Assembly (NCBI GenBank): GCA_028287305.1
Contig: JAQBPX010000038.1
Location: 496,001-560,000, forward strand
Length of the DNA stretch: 64,000 nucleotides
Origin: Gemmatimonadota bacterium
Lineage (GTDB): Bacteria > Gemmatimonadota > Gemmatimonadetes > Gemmatimonadales > Gemmatimonadaceae
Direction of reading: 5' to 3'
The position numbers and the translations under genes are program-made. Under the pieces are notes generated by a model. The model was not told the DNA's origin. It was given only the letters and a program-made list of their open reading frames with translations, and did no database searches. The number at the start of each line of letters is the position of its first letter. Positions within the stretch are counted from its first letter, which is position 1. This document shows, piece after piece, positions 9,801-16,990 of the stretch.

Positions 9801-10785
9801 CGACCTGGCGGTGCACCCGCGCGACAATGACCTGGTGATCGCGACGCATGGCCGCGGCATCTGGATCATCGACGACCTCACGCCGCTGCGGAACTACGGC
9901 ATGCAGACGGCCGGCCGGAAGATCGCGCTGATCCCGGGGAATCCCGTGACGCAGCGCATCCCGGCGTTCGGCGGCTGGGCGAATGGCGACGCGGCCTTCG
10001 TCGGCCAGAACCCGACCGACGACGCGGTGATCACGTACTTCCTGGAGAAGCGCCACATCTTCGGCGACATGAAGCTCGAGGTGCTCGATTCCACCGGCAC
10101 CGTGGTGAGCACGCTGCCGACCACCAAGCGTCGCGGCCTGAGCCGCGTGACGTGGGGGATGCGCCTCCCTGCCCCGCGCGTGCCGCAGGCGGCGAGCATC
10201 GCGGGTGGCGCGACCATCGGGCCGCGCCTGCTGCCGGGGACCTACACCGTGCAGCTCACGGAAGGCGACCAGGTGGCGAGCATGCCGCTCAAGGTCGGCA
10301 TGGACCCGCGCGCGCACCACACGATCGCCGACCGAAAGGCCGGCTTCGACCTCGCGATGAACATCTACCACACGCTCGGCAGCATGACGGACGTGGTGGA
10401 CGAGATGAACTCGACGCGCGGTGAGGCGGATGCGCAGGTGCTGCAGCAGGGGCAGGCCGACAGCATCGTGGCCAACCTCAAGAGCGCGAGCGAGAAGGTG
10501 GACACGCTCCGCAAGCGCATCGTCGCCACGAAGGAGGGTGGCATGATCACCGGCGAGGAGCGGCTGCGCGAGAACCTGACGGAGGTCTACGGCCAGATCA
10601 TGGGCTACGAGGGCCGGCCGAGCCAGACGCAGGTGGAGCGGACGCAGGCGATCACGCGCGAGCTTGGCGAGATCCGGAAGGAGTTCGACAAGGTGAAGGC
10701 GAAGATCCAGAAGCCGAAGATCATTGCGATGACGCCGCGGGCGACCTCGGCGGTTCCCCTGCAGCGGTTTGGGGAGAAGCACTAG
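6874..10785 (+). CDS. Large secreted BNR/Asp-box (VPS10/sortilin-like) beta-propeller protein with LolA-like N-terminus
   Basis: 1303 residues. The signal peptide is MRSLTRLFLVAAVLAAPQLHAQ. Residues about 23-230 (SADDIVAKYVARSGGADRI onward) look like an outer-membrane lipoprotein-sorting (LolA/LolB-like) domain with a DSYVPILYQV strand and a GWLLPHAIEI region. From about residue 290 to 1050 there are many Asp-box/BNR motifs (for example KSTNGGTTFKPVF, RTTDGGATWSKI, KSTDGGTTWAPL, RSADGGKTWEM, STDYGKTWTS) that build a large beta-propeller like sortilin or xyloglucanase-type proteins. The C-terminal 250 residues have an FnIII-like part and a helical part (DVVDEMNSTRGEADAQV). Such proteins are secreted or periplasmic, and they are usually called glycosyl hydrolases although activity is rarely shown. 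A strong terminator follows. Confidence 0.85.
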   Translation: MRSLTRLFLVAAVLAAPQLHAQSADDIVAKYVARSGGADRIHAVTTIRRVGKFYGGGGFEAVQHQENKRPNLVRDEFALQGMLGVNSYNGATGWKIEPWNGKKDAEALGEGELKSIIEDAEFDDPLIDYKAKGNTLEMIGTDQIEGTKVYKLKLSMKSNGDVRTYYIDADSYVPILYQVKRVVRGAEQEFEVALGDYKEVNGWLLPHAIEIGDKGSTNKAKINWEKIETNVAIDSRRFEKPAVGTVQVAADATATQQGGQPSQPMEKKAVKRAFLASTPAMKGMAAVAIDSETTAGLGARNIGSTAMSGRIAAIAAVHEGNRLTVFAGAASGGVWKSTNGGTTFKPVFDQQTTQSIGAITIDPTNPKVIWVGTGEPWTRNSVSYGDGIYKSVNGGDDWKKMGLPNSERIAKILIDPTSTNTVYACVVGHMFDDSMDRGVYRTTDGGATWSKILAGANGSTGCSLMTMDPKNPKVLYAGMWDFRRKGWTFRSGGENDKAPSASAMYKSTDGGTTWAPLDESTAKGLPPKPWGRVAVTVAPSNPDVVYAFIEAVPPLNALYRSADGGKTWEMKDRSQSMIWRPFYFANLIVDPKNENKVYKPDGSLIMSTDGGSSFSNISGGAHGDFHDVWIDPENSDRLITIDDGGMWTSQDGGDRWVKNDNLPISQFYHVSVDMDRPYNVYGGLQDNSSWVGPSSFPGGITSHQWENMYGGDGFWMFVDPTDPNYIYAEAQGGDIGRINRKTHETRSIRPLPLFKEQKLRFNWNTPIHVSPTKNGTIYLGSQFLFRSKDFGQTWERISPDLTTNDPEKQKQEQSGGVTVDNSSAEMHTTIFGIAESPRNPQLIWVGTDDGNVQLTRDGGKTWTNTVGNIQGLAKNAWVTTVEAGHFSEATVYATFDLHTFGDFTPHAYRSTDYGKTWTSLVSASSGVRGYAHVIREDLVNPNLLFLGTENGLWVSTTGGREWARYKGGDLPAVAVRDLAVHPRDNDLVIATHGRGIWIIDDLTPLRNYGMQTAGRKIALIPGNPVTQRIPAFGGWANGDAAFVGQNPTDDAVITYFLEKRHIFGDMKLEVLDSTGTVVSTLPTTKRRGLSRVTWGMRLPAPRVPQAASIAGGATIGPRLLPGTYTVQLTEGDQVASMPLKVGMDPRAHHTIADRKAGFDLAMNIYHTLGSMTDVVDEMNSTRGEADAQVLQQGQADSIVANLKSASEKVDTLRKRIVATKEGGMITGEERLRENLTEVYGQIMGYEGRPSQTQVERTQAITRELGEIRKEFDKVKAKIQKPKIIAMTPRATSAVPLQRFGEKH

Positions 10786-10810
10786 GGAAGTGATGGAGTG
10801 ATGCAGGAAC

Positions 10811-10850
10811 GACAAAGGGTCCGGCCAGGCTGGCCGGGCCCTTTGTCATT
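10811..10850 (+). terminator. Rho-independent terminator after the BNR gene
   Basis: The left arm GACAAAGGGTCCGGCCA pairs with TGGCCGGGCCCTTTGTC across a 3-nt loop: a 17-bp stem with one G-U pair, followed by ATTTTTG. It lies 26 bp after the stop codon. Confidence 0.9.
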
Positions 10851-10853
10851 TTT

Positions 10854-10880
10854 GTCCTCCTGAGCGAAGCGAGGGACCTG
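10854..10880 (+). repeat. Dispersed repeat copy (CTGAGCGAAGCGAGGGACCT family)
   Basis: An intergenic copy of the short repeat found at eight or more places in this window. Here it directly follows the terminator of the BNR gene. Confidence 0.8.
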
Positions 10881-10973
10881 TCGTGTTCGTCGCCACTAGC
10901 GGTGCCCCTCGGCCCCGGATAACATCGGTTCGGCCCGACGACGGGCGCGTCAGCGCACCGCTTCCGGAATCGC

Positions 10974-11765
10974 GTGCCCCTTCGTCGTCGACTGCTGCTC
11001 TCGCTCGTTGCGCTCGCCGCCTGCAAGGCGGCCGAGCCCTCGCCGGAGCAACTGCGCGCCGCATTGGTGAAGCATCCGGACATCATCTACGACGTGATTC
11101 GCGCGCACCCCGACTCGTTCTTCGCGGTGCTCAACGTCGCCGCGCAGGGCGTGCAGCAGCGCGCCGGCGTCGCGAGCGCCGCGCAGGATTCCGCCCGGAT
11201 CGAGAATGACTTCGCGCATCCGCACGTGGTGTCCACCGCGGGGCGCGCCGGGTTCGGCTCGCCTGCGGCCCCGGTCACCATCGTCGAATACACCGACTTC
11301 GAGTGTCCGTACTGCCGCCAGGAGCGCGACGTCATCGTCTCGATCCTCAAGGCCTACCCCGGCAAGGTACGGCTGGTGGTGAAGCAACTGCCGATCGCGT
11401 CGCACCCGCATGCGTACGAAGCCGCCCTGATGTTCGAGGCGGTGGCGCGGCAAAGTCCCGCCGCGGCGTATCGCCTGTACGACGTGCTGTACACCAACCA
11501 GGATCAGCTCAAGGCGCGTGGCTCGGACTACCTGGCGCAGGCCGTCGTGCAGGCCGGTGCGGACTCCGCACAGGCGAGGCGCGACGCGAACACCGATGCG
11601 ATTCGCGCGGTCGTGACCGCCGACCAGCAGGAGGCGCAGCAGCTCGGCTTCACCGGGACGCCCGGCTTTCTCGTGAATGGAGTGCAATTGCAGGGCGCAT
11701 ATCCGCGCTCGGCGTTCGAACAGGTCATCAACCGGCTGCTCGCCGCAAGGGGCGCGGGCCGGTAA
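10974..11765 (+). CDS. DsbA-family thioredoxin-like lipoprotein
   Basis: 263 residues from a GTG start. The lipobox LVALAAC puts the lipidated Cys at residue 17, so the protein is probably anchored in a membrane facing the periplasm. A helical linker (about 25-95) precedes a thioredoxin-fold domain with active-site CPYC (Cys111-Cys114, in TDFECPYCRQERDV), a helical insertion, and the cis-Pro loop FTGTPGFLVNG. This is the DsbA/DsbG/BdbD-like pattern of periplasmic thiol oxidoreductases. The family is clear; whether it acts as oxidase, isomerase or reductase is not. No DsbB/VKOR partner is adjacent. Confidence 0.87.
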   Translation: MPLRRRLLLSLVALAACKAAEPSPEQLRAALVKHPDIIYDVIRAHPDSFFAVLNVAAQGVQQRAGVASAAQDSARIENDFAHPHVVSTAGRAGFGSPAAPVTIVEYTDFECPYCRQERDVIVSILKAYPGKVRLVVKQLPIASHPHAYEAALMFEAVARQSPAAAYRLYDVLYTNQDQLKARGSDYLAQAVVQAGADSAQARRDANTDAIRAVVTADQQEAQQLGFTGTPGFLVNGVQLQGAYPRSAFEQVINRLLAARGAGR

Positions 11766-11832
11766 CGGAGTCCATGGGGGGACGCTCCCCCGCGGCAGCA
11801 CGTGAAAGGTCACCCAGGAAAGGAGACTCATC

Positions 11833-12771
11833 GTGAAGAAGCTGTCCCTCGTCCTCGTCGCCGCCGCGCTCACTGCGTGCGCGGGCGCCGACCGCTCCAC
11901 CTCGCCGGCCGCCAGTGGCGGCACGGCACTCGCCAGCGTTGGCGACGACAACAACGGCACGCAGCTGCACGGCGCGCCGGAGCACGTGAACCAGCAGAAG
12001 GGACAGGCGAAGCCGGGCGGCGGCGGCAGCTCCGCACTCATGACGTCCCACGGGGGCATCATCCTGGTGACCAACAAGACGCAGGCGATCTTCTGGGGCC
12101 CCGAGTGGAACACGGCGAGCTTCGCCGGCGACAAGATCACGGGCCTGGACTCGTTCTTCGGCGGATTCGGGGGCAGCAATTACGCCGCGACCAACACCGA
12201 GTACACCGGAACCAATGGGCAGGTGACGACGTCGTCCACCTACATGGGACACGTGATCGATGCGTCGGCAGCGCCCAGCCGCGCGCCGTCCGTCTCCGCC
12301 GCGGTGGCCGAGGCGTGCAAGGTCACGAACAACAATCCTGACCCGACGGCGCTCTACCTGCTCTACACCTCCACCGGCGCGGGACACGTGAGCTACTGCG
12401 CGTGGCACAGCTACGGCACCTGCTCGAATGGCGCGCCCGTCCAGGTGGCCTACATGCCGAACATCGACGGCATCGCCGGCTGCGATCCGCAGGACACCTT
12501 CGGCACCGGGCACTCGCAGGGCCTCGCGGCCGTGGCGAACGTCACGGCGCACGAGCTGTCGGAGACGATCACCGACCCGCGCAATGGCGGCTGGTATGAT
12601 TCCGGCGGCGCCGAGAATGGCGACAAGTGCGCGTGGACGTTCTCGGGCGCGGTGACGCTGAAGAACGGCAGCAAGTGGAAGCTGCAGCAGGAGTGGTCGA
12701 ACAAGGCCTTCACGGCCGGCACCGGCAACCCGAACAACAGCGGACAGAAGGGATGCCTGCAGGGGAATTGA
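11833..12771 (+). CDS. EXORDIUM-like secreted lipoprotein with HExxE motif
   Basis: 312 residues from a GTG preceded by AAAGGAG at 8 nt. The lipobox LTAC lies at residues 13-16. A low-complexity linker (GQAKPGGGGSS) leads into a domain with SHGGIILVTNKTQAIFWGPEW, which resembles the YHGG-type opening of the EXORDIUM/phosphate-induced protein family. Further on are AAVANVTAHELSETITDP and GGAENGDKCAW. His240-Glu241-Leu-Ser-Glu244 forms an HExxE motif, seen in putative metal-dependent hydrolases of this kind. Paired cysteines suggest disulfides. It probably sits on the cell surface or in the periplasm. The family assignment is by motif recall and is moderate; the activity is unproven. Confidence 0.6.
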   Translation: MKKLSLVLVAAALTACAGADRSTSPAASGGTALASVGDDNNGTQLHGAPEHVNQQKGQAKPGGGGSSALMTSHGGIILVTNKTQAIFWGPEWNTASFAGDKITGLDSFFGGFGGSNYAATNTEYTGTNGQVTTSSTYMGHVIDASAAPSRAPSVSAAVAEACKVTNNNPDPTALYLLYTSTGAGHVSYCAWHSYGTCSNGAPVQVAYMPNIDGIAGCDPQDTFGTGHSQGLAAVANVTAHELSETITDPRNGGWYDSGGAENGDKCAWTFSGAVTLKNGSKWKLQQEWSNKAFTAGTGNPNNSGQKGCLQGN

Positions 12772-12808
12772 TGGAGTGATGCAGTGAGGAAGTGAGGCAG
12801 GAACGGCG

Positions 12809-12838
12809 AAGGGCCCGGCCAATGTGTGCCGGGCCCTT
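12809..12838 (+). terminator. Hairpin terminator after the EXORDIUM-like gene
   Basis: AAGGGCCCGGC pairs with GCCGGGCCCTT across a short loop, between convergent genes. It may serve both this gene and the chemosensory operon that ends at 12902. The T-tract is weak. Confidence 0.75.
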
Positions 12839-12864
12839 TGTCACTGCCCCTGGCGCGCTGAACT

Positions 12865-12895
12865 CAACGGCAGATCCTTCGCTGCGCTCAGGACG
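12865..12895 (-). repeat. Dispersed repeat copy (inverted orientation)
   Basis: A minus-strand copy of the CTGAGCGAAGCGAGGGACCT family, in its GGATCT variant, lying between convergent genes. Confidence 0.75.
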
Positions 12896-12901
12896 CCCCC
12901 G

Positions 12902-14095
12902 TCAGACCTCAGCCGCCACCTGCGCCGCCGACAGCTTGCGCTTCGATGCGCCCCCGCTGATCAGCGGGAGCGTCACCATGAAGCGCGACCCGGCGCCCGG
13001 CTCGCTCGCCACGGTCAGGTCGCCGCCGAGCAGTCGCGCGAGCTTGCGGCTCACCGACAGGCCGAGCCCGGTGCCCTCGTGCGAGCGCGAGAGCGTGGAG
13101 TCGACCTGCGTGAAGGGTTCGAAGATCCGCTCCATCTCGTGCAGCGGGATGCCCGGCCCGGTGTCCTCTACCAGGAACGCGATACGCCCGGACTCATCCA
13201 GCGGCATCACGCTGAACGTCACCGCGCCGCTTGGCGTGAACTTCACGGCGTTGCCTAGCAGGTTGATGAGGATCTGGCGCGTCTTCACCTGGTCGGTCCA
13301 CATCTCGATCGGCACGGAACCGAGCGACACGCGCAGCTCGAGTCCCTTCTGGATGGCCTGCGGCTCCACCGACTCGGCGGCGCTCGAGGCGAGCTCGTTG
13401 GCGTCTGCCGCGGAAAGGTTGACCTCCTCGCGCCCCGCTTCCACGCGCGCGAATACGAGGATCTCCTCCACGATGCGCAGCAGGTGGCCGGCGACACTCT
13501 TGATGCGCGCCAGGTGCTGCACCTGCGTGGTGGTCACCGGCCCGAAGAGGCCGTCGCCGATGAGGTCCGCATAGCCGGCGATCGCGCCGATCGGCGTCCG
13601 CAGCTCGTGGCTCATGGAGGCGAGAAAGTTCGCCTTGGCGCGATTGGCGGCGTCGGCGCGGCTGAAGGCGTCGCGCATCTCCTCCTCACGGGCCACTCGC
13701 TCGGTCACGTCCTCGATCAGGGCCAGCGCACCGTCCGTCATCGGCACCAGGCGCGCGCTCTGCTGCATGTTGGCAAAGCGCTCCAGCCCACTGGGCGGCG
13801 CAAAGGAGAACAGGTGCCGGTGCAGCCCGTGCGAGAGCAACACAGCGGAGCCCTGCACCGCCCGCTCGAACGCCGCGATGGCAAAGGTCCGCAGCTCGGG
13901 AAACGCGAGCTGCAGCTGCATGCCCACGAGTTCCGCCGCCGTACGGCCGCTGGACCGCTCGATCCACTTGTTGCAGCAGGTGATCTTGAGGTCGCGATTC
14001 ACGGCGATCACGCCGACGCCGAGCAGGTCGCCCATCTCGCACGCCTGCGCGGCGTGCAGCTGCAGCTCGTCCGCGGGCGTCACGTCAGCCGCCAT
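12902..14095 (-). CDS. PAS-domain sensor histidine kinase of the chemosensory operon
   Basis: 397 residues, soluble. An N-terminal PAS domain (about 20-145) has GVIAVNRDLKITCCNKWIERSSGR. HisKA follows, with the phospho-acceptor His in SMSHELRTPIGAIAGYADL, then HATPase_c with NLLGNAVKFTPSG, DTGPGIPLHEMERIFEPFTQ and GTGLGLSVSRKLARLLGG. The gene overlaps the cheC-like gene by 11 bp and is last in the operon. A likely partner is the stand-alone receiver two genes upstream, since no other receiver here lacks a known role. It may connect a second input, perhaps redox or small-molecule sensing by PAS, to the Che pathway. That link is inferred from position. Confidence 0.9.
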   Translation of the reverse strand: MAADVTPADELQLHAAQACEMGDLLGVGVIAVNRDLKITCCNKWIERSSGRTAAELVGMQLQLAFPELRTFAIAAFERAVQGSAVLLSHGLHRHLFSFAPPSGLERFANMQQSARLVPMTDGALALIEDVTERVAREEEMRDAFSRADAANRAKANFLASMSHELRTPIGAIAGYADLIGDGLFGPVTTTQVQHLARIKSVAGHLLRIVEEILVFARVEAGREEVNLSAADANELASSAAESVEPQAIQKGLELRVSLGSVPIEMWTDQVKTRQILINLLGNAVKFTPSGAVTFSVMPLDESGRIAFLVEDTGPGIPLHEMERIFEPFTQVDSTLSRSHEGTGLGLSVSRKLARLLGGDLTVASEPGAGSRFMVTLPLISGGASKRKLSAAQVAAEV

Positions 14096-14696
14096 GGAGG
14101 GTGAGCGCGGACGAGATGCGCTCGAGGCTCTGCGCCCCCACGGCGATCAGCAGGTAGCCCTCCACCGCGCGATCGCTGAGGCGGAAGCGCGTGGCGGCGA
14201 TCACCGCGAACTGGTCCTCGTTCGACTCGACCGCCAGCGCCTGCAGCACCGCCCCGAGCGAGTCCACATGGATGCTGGGAACGGAGAAGGTCACCTTGAG
14301 GTGCAGCATGTCACCGAAGCCGCTCAGGCAGGCGCCGAGCACGATGTTGCCCACCTCCGCCAGCACCTCGCGCGCGGACTCGTCGAGGCGGCCACCCTGT
14401 CCGGCGTCGCCGTCCGTCATGAGGTTGGTGAGCGACGCGGCCTTGTCCTGCTCGATCAGGAGCACGGCGTCGCCGGCAACCGCCCCGCTGAACACCTGGT
14501 GAACGGTGGCGAGCTCGCCCGCGAGCAGCTCGCGCAGTCGCACCTCGATGTCGCGGATCGGGAGCAGCCACAGCTTCGGCAGGTCCACCACGATGCGCTG
14601 GCTCGTGACCTCGGAGAGCGACGCGGCCGCGCGATGGAGCCCCACGTTGAACAGCTCCGTGAGCGCATCCATGTCCACGATCGGCATCGGGCTCAC
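14085..14696 (-). CDS. cheC: CheC-like chemotaxis phosphatase
   Basis: 203 residues from a GTG overlapping the receiver gene (GTGA). It has two copies of the CheC/CheX/FliY active-site pattern: DALTELFNVG near the N-terminus fits D-x3-E-x2-N, and EVLAEVGNIVLG in the middle keeps the E-x2-N pair, with Glu in place of the usual Asp/Ser. The pseudo-symmetric two-module layout matches CheC. The family dephosphorylates CheY-P and often pairs with CheD, but no cheD is in this window. Its presence fits the absence of any cheZ. The call is firm at family level. Confidence 0.85.
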   Translation of the reverse strand: MSPMPIVDMDALTELFNVGLHRAAASLSEVTSQRIVVDLPKLWLLPIRDIEVRLRELLAGELATVHQVFSGAVAGDAVLLIEQDKAASLTNLMTDGDAGQGGRLDESAREVLAEVGNIVLGACLSGFGDMLHLKVTFSVPSIHVDSLGAVLQALAVESNEDQFAVIAATRFRLSDRAVEGYLLIAVGAQSLERISSALTLHGG

Positions 14697-15061
14697 GTGG
14701 CGCTCCCCTGCGATTGCGTCGCGAACGCCTGCACCAGCCGGGAATGGTCGGCGGGCTTCGCCAGGAACAGCTCCGCGCCGGCCGCGCTCACCAGCTCCTC
14801 GGTGGACCGCTGCACGTCGGCGCTGCAGACCACCACGCGCGCGGCGGGATCGAGCCCGCGCAGGGTCCGGAGCACCTCGAGGCCGCTGAGGTCCTCCATC
14901 GAGAGGTCGAGCAGCACCGCGTCCGGCTTCTCCAGGGAGAAGCTCTCGATCGCACCCATGCCGGTTGACGCCTCGATGATCGAATGCCCCGCCGCCTCGA
15001 GCACCTTGCGATGCACGCGGCGCGCGTAGTTCGAATCGTCGACGATCAGGATCCGCGCCAT
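14693..15061 (-). CDS. Stand-alone response regulator receiver protein
   Basis: 122 residues from MARILIVDDS; the longer in-frame extension upstream is part of cheB in another frame. It has Asp8-Asp9, phospho-acceptor Asp52 in LLDLSMEDL, a Ser at the switch Thr position (CSADV) and Lys102 in LAKPAD. There is no output domain, so it acts like CheY by protein contact. It differs clearly from the CheY at the head of the operon. It overlaps the cheC gene by 4 bp. It may be the CheC substrate, the target of the last kinase, or a phosphate sink. Confidence 0.9.
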   Translation of the reverse strand: MARILIVDDSNYARRVHRKVLEAAGHSIIEASTGMGAIESFSLEKPDAVLLDLSMEDLSGLEVLRTLRGLDPAARVVVCSADVQRSTEELVSAAGAELFLAKPADHSRLVQAFATQSQGSAT

Positions 15062-15062
15062 C

Positions 15063-16112
15063 TCAGACCATCTCCATGATGCTGGCCGCCATGTCCTGCA
15101 GGGGAAGGCTTCGGTCGCTGACCATCGCTTCGTCCACCGCACGCGGCATCCCGTACACGGTGCAGCTCGATTCGGCCTCGGTGAAGATGGTGCCGCCGCG
15201 CGCCTTCACGTAGCTCGCCCCCACCAGGCCGTCGTTGCCCATCCCGGTCATCACCACCCCGAGGACGCGCTCCCCGTACACGTCGGATGCCGACCTGAAT
15301 AATACATCTACGGCGGGACGGTGGGGCGTGTCAAACGGGCGGACGTCCAGGTGGCACTTCACGGCGCCATCGGGCTGGCGCTCGAACAGCAGGTGCCGGC
15401 CGGCGGGGGCAAGGAGCACCACCCCAGGGCGAGCGACGTCACCCTCGTGCGCCTCCACGACTTCGAGCGCCGAGAGGTCGTTGAGCCGCCCCGCGTACAT
15501 CTCCGTGTAGCCCACCGGCATGTGCAGCACGATCGCGATCGGCGCAGGGAAGTTGGCGGGAAAGCGCGGAACCAGGTATCGCAGCGCCTGCGGCCCGCCG
15601 GTCGAGATCCCGATCACCACCACCTGCGCTCCCTTCACCCGGTTCGGAATGGGCGCGGGCAGCTCCGGCAGCGTCGGGGCAACCGCCGGGACGTCCGTCG
15701 CCTTCAGCCGGATCGACGCGGCCGACTTCACCTTGGCCACCAGCTCGTCGGCAATCTCGAAGATGCGATCGGTGGCGAGCGCGGTGGGCTTCTGGATGAA
15801 GTCCACCGCGCCGGCCTCCAGTGCCTCGAGCGCCGCGGCGCCAGACTCGTGGCTGATGCTGCAGATCACGACCGGCAGCGGCCGCGTCGCCATCTGTCGC
15901 TTGAGGAACTCGACGCCATCCATCACCGGCATCACGAGGTCCAGCGTCACCACGTCGGGGTTGAGGTCGGCCACCATCGCCAGCGCCTCGGCGCCATCGC
16001 GTGCCGCGCCCACCACCTCGATGAAGGGACTTCGCGACAGCATCTGCTTCACGATCTTCCGCACGAAGGCAGAGTCGTCCACGACGAGGACCCGCACGAC
16101 ACCAGCCGTCAC
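15063..16112 (-). CDS. cheB: CheB protein-glutamate methylesterase/response regulator
   Basis: 349 residues from a GTG overlapping the cheR stop (GTGA). The N-terminal receiver has phospho-acceptor Asp58 (VVTLDLVMPVMDG) and Lys in QKPT. After a Pro-rich linker (about 140-160) comes the methylesterase domain with catalytic Ser170 (GISTGGP), His197 (VLHMP) and Asp294 (GMGNDG). It removes methyl groups from receptor glutamates and deamidates glutamine, giving adaptation. The adjacent receptor and CheR are the obvious partners. Full length for the family. Confidence 0.96.
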   Translation of the reverse strand: MTAGVVRVLVVDDSAFVRKIVKQMLSRSPFIEVVGAARDGAEALAMVADLNPDVVTLDLVMPVMDGVEFLKRQMATRPLPVVICSISHESGAAALEALEAGAVDFIQKPTALATDRIFEIADELVAKVKSAASIRLKATDVPAVAPTLPELPAPIPNRVKGAQVVVIGISTGGPQALRYLVPRFPANFPAPIAIVLHMPVGYTEMYAGRLNDLSALEVVEAHEGDVARPGVVLLAPAGRHLLFERQPDGAVKCHLDVRPFDTPHRPAVDVLFRSASDVYGERVLGVVMTGMGNDGLVGASYVKARGGTIFTEAESSCTVYGMPRAVDEAMVSDRSLPLQDMAASIMEMV

Positions 16113-16990
16113 GTCGTCACCCGGTTTGTCGCGGTCGCGAGGCCGGCATTCGCCGATCGCACGTACACGAATCCCTTCCCCATCTCCTGCAGGTCGAAGT
16201 CCACGCCCAGTCGCGTCAGCGACTCCGACGCCCCGAGGAAGAGGTGCGCTCCCCGGGGCATGGCCCGCGCGAAGGTCTCCACCACGCTGCGGATGGCATC
16301 ATCCGAGAAGTAGATGAACACGTTGCGGCAGAAGATCACGTCGGCCGCCGCCAGGGGCAGCACCTCCTCCGGGCGGACGAGATTCGCGACGCTGTACTGA
16401 ATATGGTCACGGATGCGCTCCAGCGGGCGCCAGCGTCCATCCGGCGCCTGGTCGAAGTAGCGCTCTCGCCAGCCGACCGGCATCTGCCGGAAGGAACGTT
16501 CCCCGTACGTGGCAGCGCGTGCCCGGTCCACCATTGCCTCGCTTCCATCGCTCGCCCTGATCTGCACGCCGCGCCCCTCGAGCAACCCCACGCGGTCCAG
16601 CGCCATGGCGATGCTGATCGCCTCCTCGCCGGTGCAGCACGCCGCGCTCCAGATGCGCAGTGCGCCCTGTTTCCGGGCGAAGTGCGCCGGCGCCACGATG
16701 TCCGCAAGCGCCTCGAACTGCTCAGCCTGCCGCCAGAAGTACGTCTCCGGCACCGACAGGCGATCCATGAGCCGCGCCCAGTGCTCCTCCGCCGCATCGT
16801 CGTATCGCAGCAGGTAGTAATAGTCCAGGAAGCTCGTGAGGCCGAGCGAGGCAACCAGCTCCGAGAGCTTGTCGGCCAGCAGGTCCCGCTTGCCCTGGTC
16901 GAACACCATCCCGGTGCGCTGGAGGATCAGGTCCCGCAGGAGCGTATACGCCGCATCGGTCAGCGGGGGCCGATCGTGATGCTGCAGCAT
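16109..16990 (-). CDS. cheR: CheR chemoreceptor methyltransferase
   Basis: 293 residues from MLQHHDRPP; the start touches the stop of the PAS/HEAT gene by one base (TGATG). An N-terminal helical CheR_N domain (LLRDLILQRTGM, FLDYYYLLRYDD) leads into the SAM-binding Rossmann domain with IWSAACCTGEEAISIAMAL, RASDGSEAMVDRAR and the DVIFCRNVFIYF strand. The TG(E/Q)E motif and the NVF(I)YF motif are standard for SAM-dependent receptor glutamate methylation. It lacks the C-terminal TPR or pentapeptide-tethering domain. Confidence 0.95.
   Translation of the reverse strand: MLQHHDRPPLTDAAYTLLRDLILQRTGMVFDQGKRDLLADKLSELVASLGLTSFLDYYYLLRYDDAAEEHWARLMDRLSVPETYFWRQAEQFEALADIVAPAHFARKQGALRIWSAACCTGEEAISIAMALDRVGLLEGRGVQIRASDGSEAMVDRARAATYGERSFRQMPVGWRERYFDQAPDGRWRPLERIRDHIQYSVANLVRPEEVLPLAAADVIFCRNVFIYFSDDAIRSVVETFARAMPRGAHLFLGASESLTRLGVDFDLQEMGKGFVYVRSANAGLATATNRVTT

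Noticed and set aside
8818-10815. A 665-residue reading on the minus strand antisense to the BNR protein gene
   Set aside because: Its composition is Arg/His/Val-rich and low in complexity, with no motif. The plus-strand gene has a signal peptide, Asp-box repeats and a terminator. Long antisense frames are expected in GC-rich DNA.
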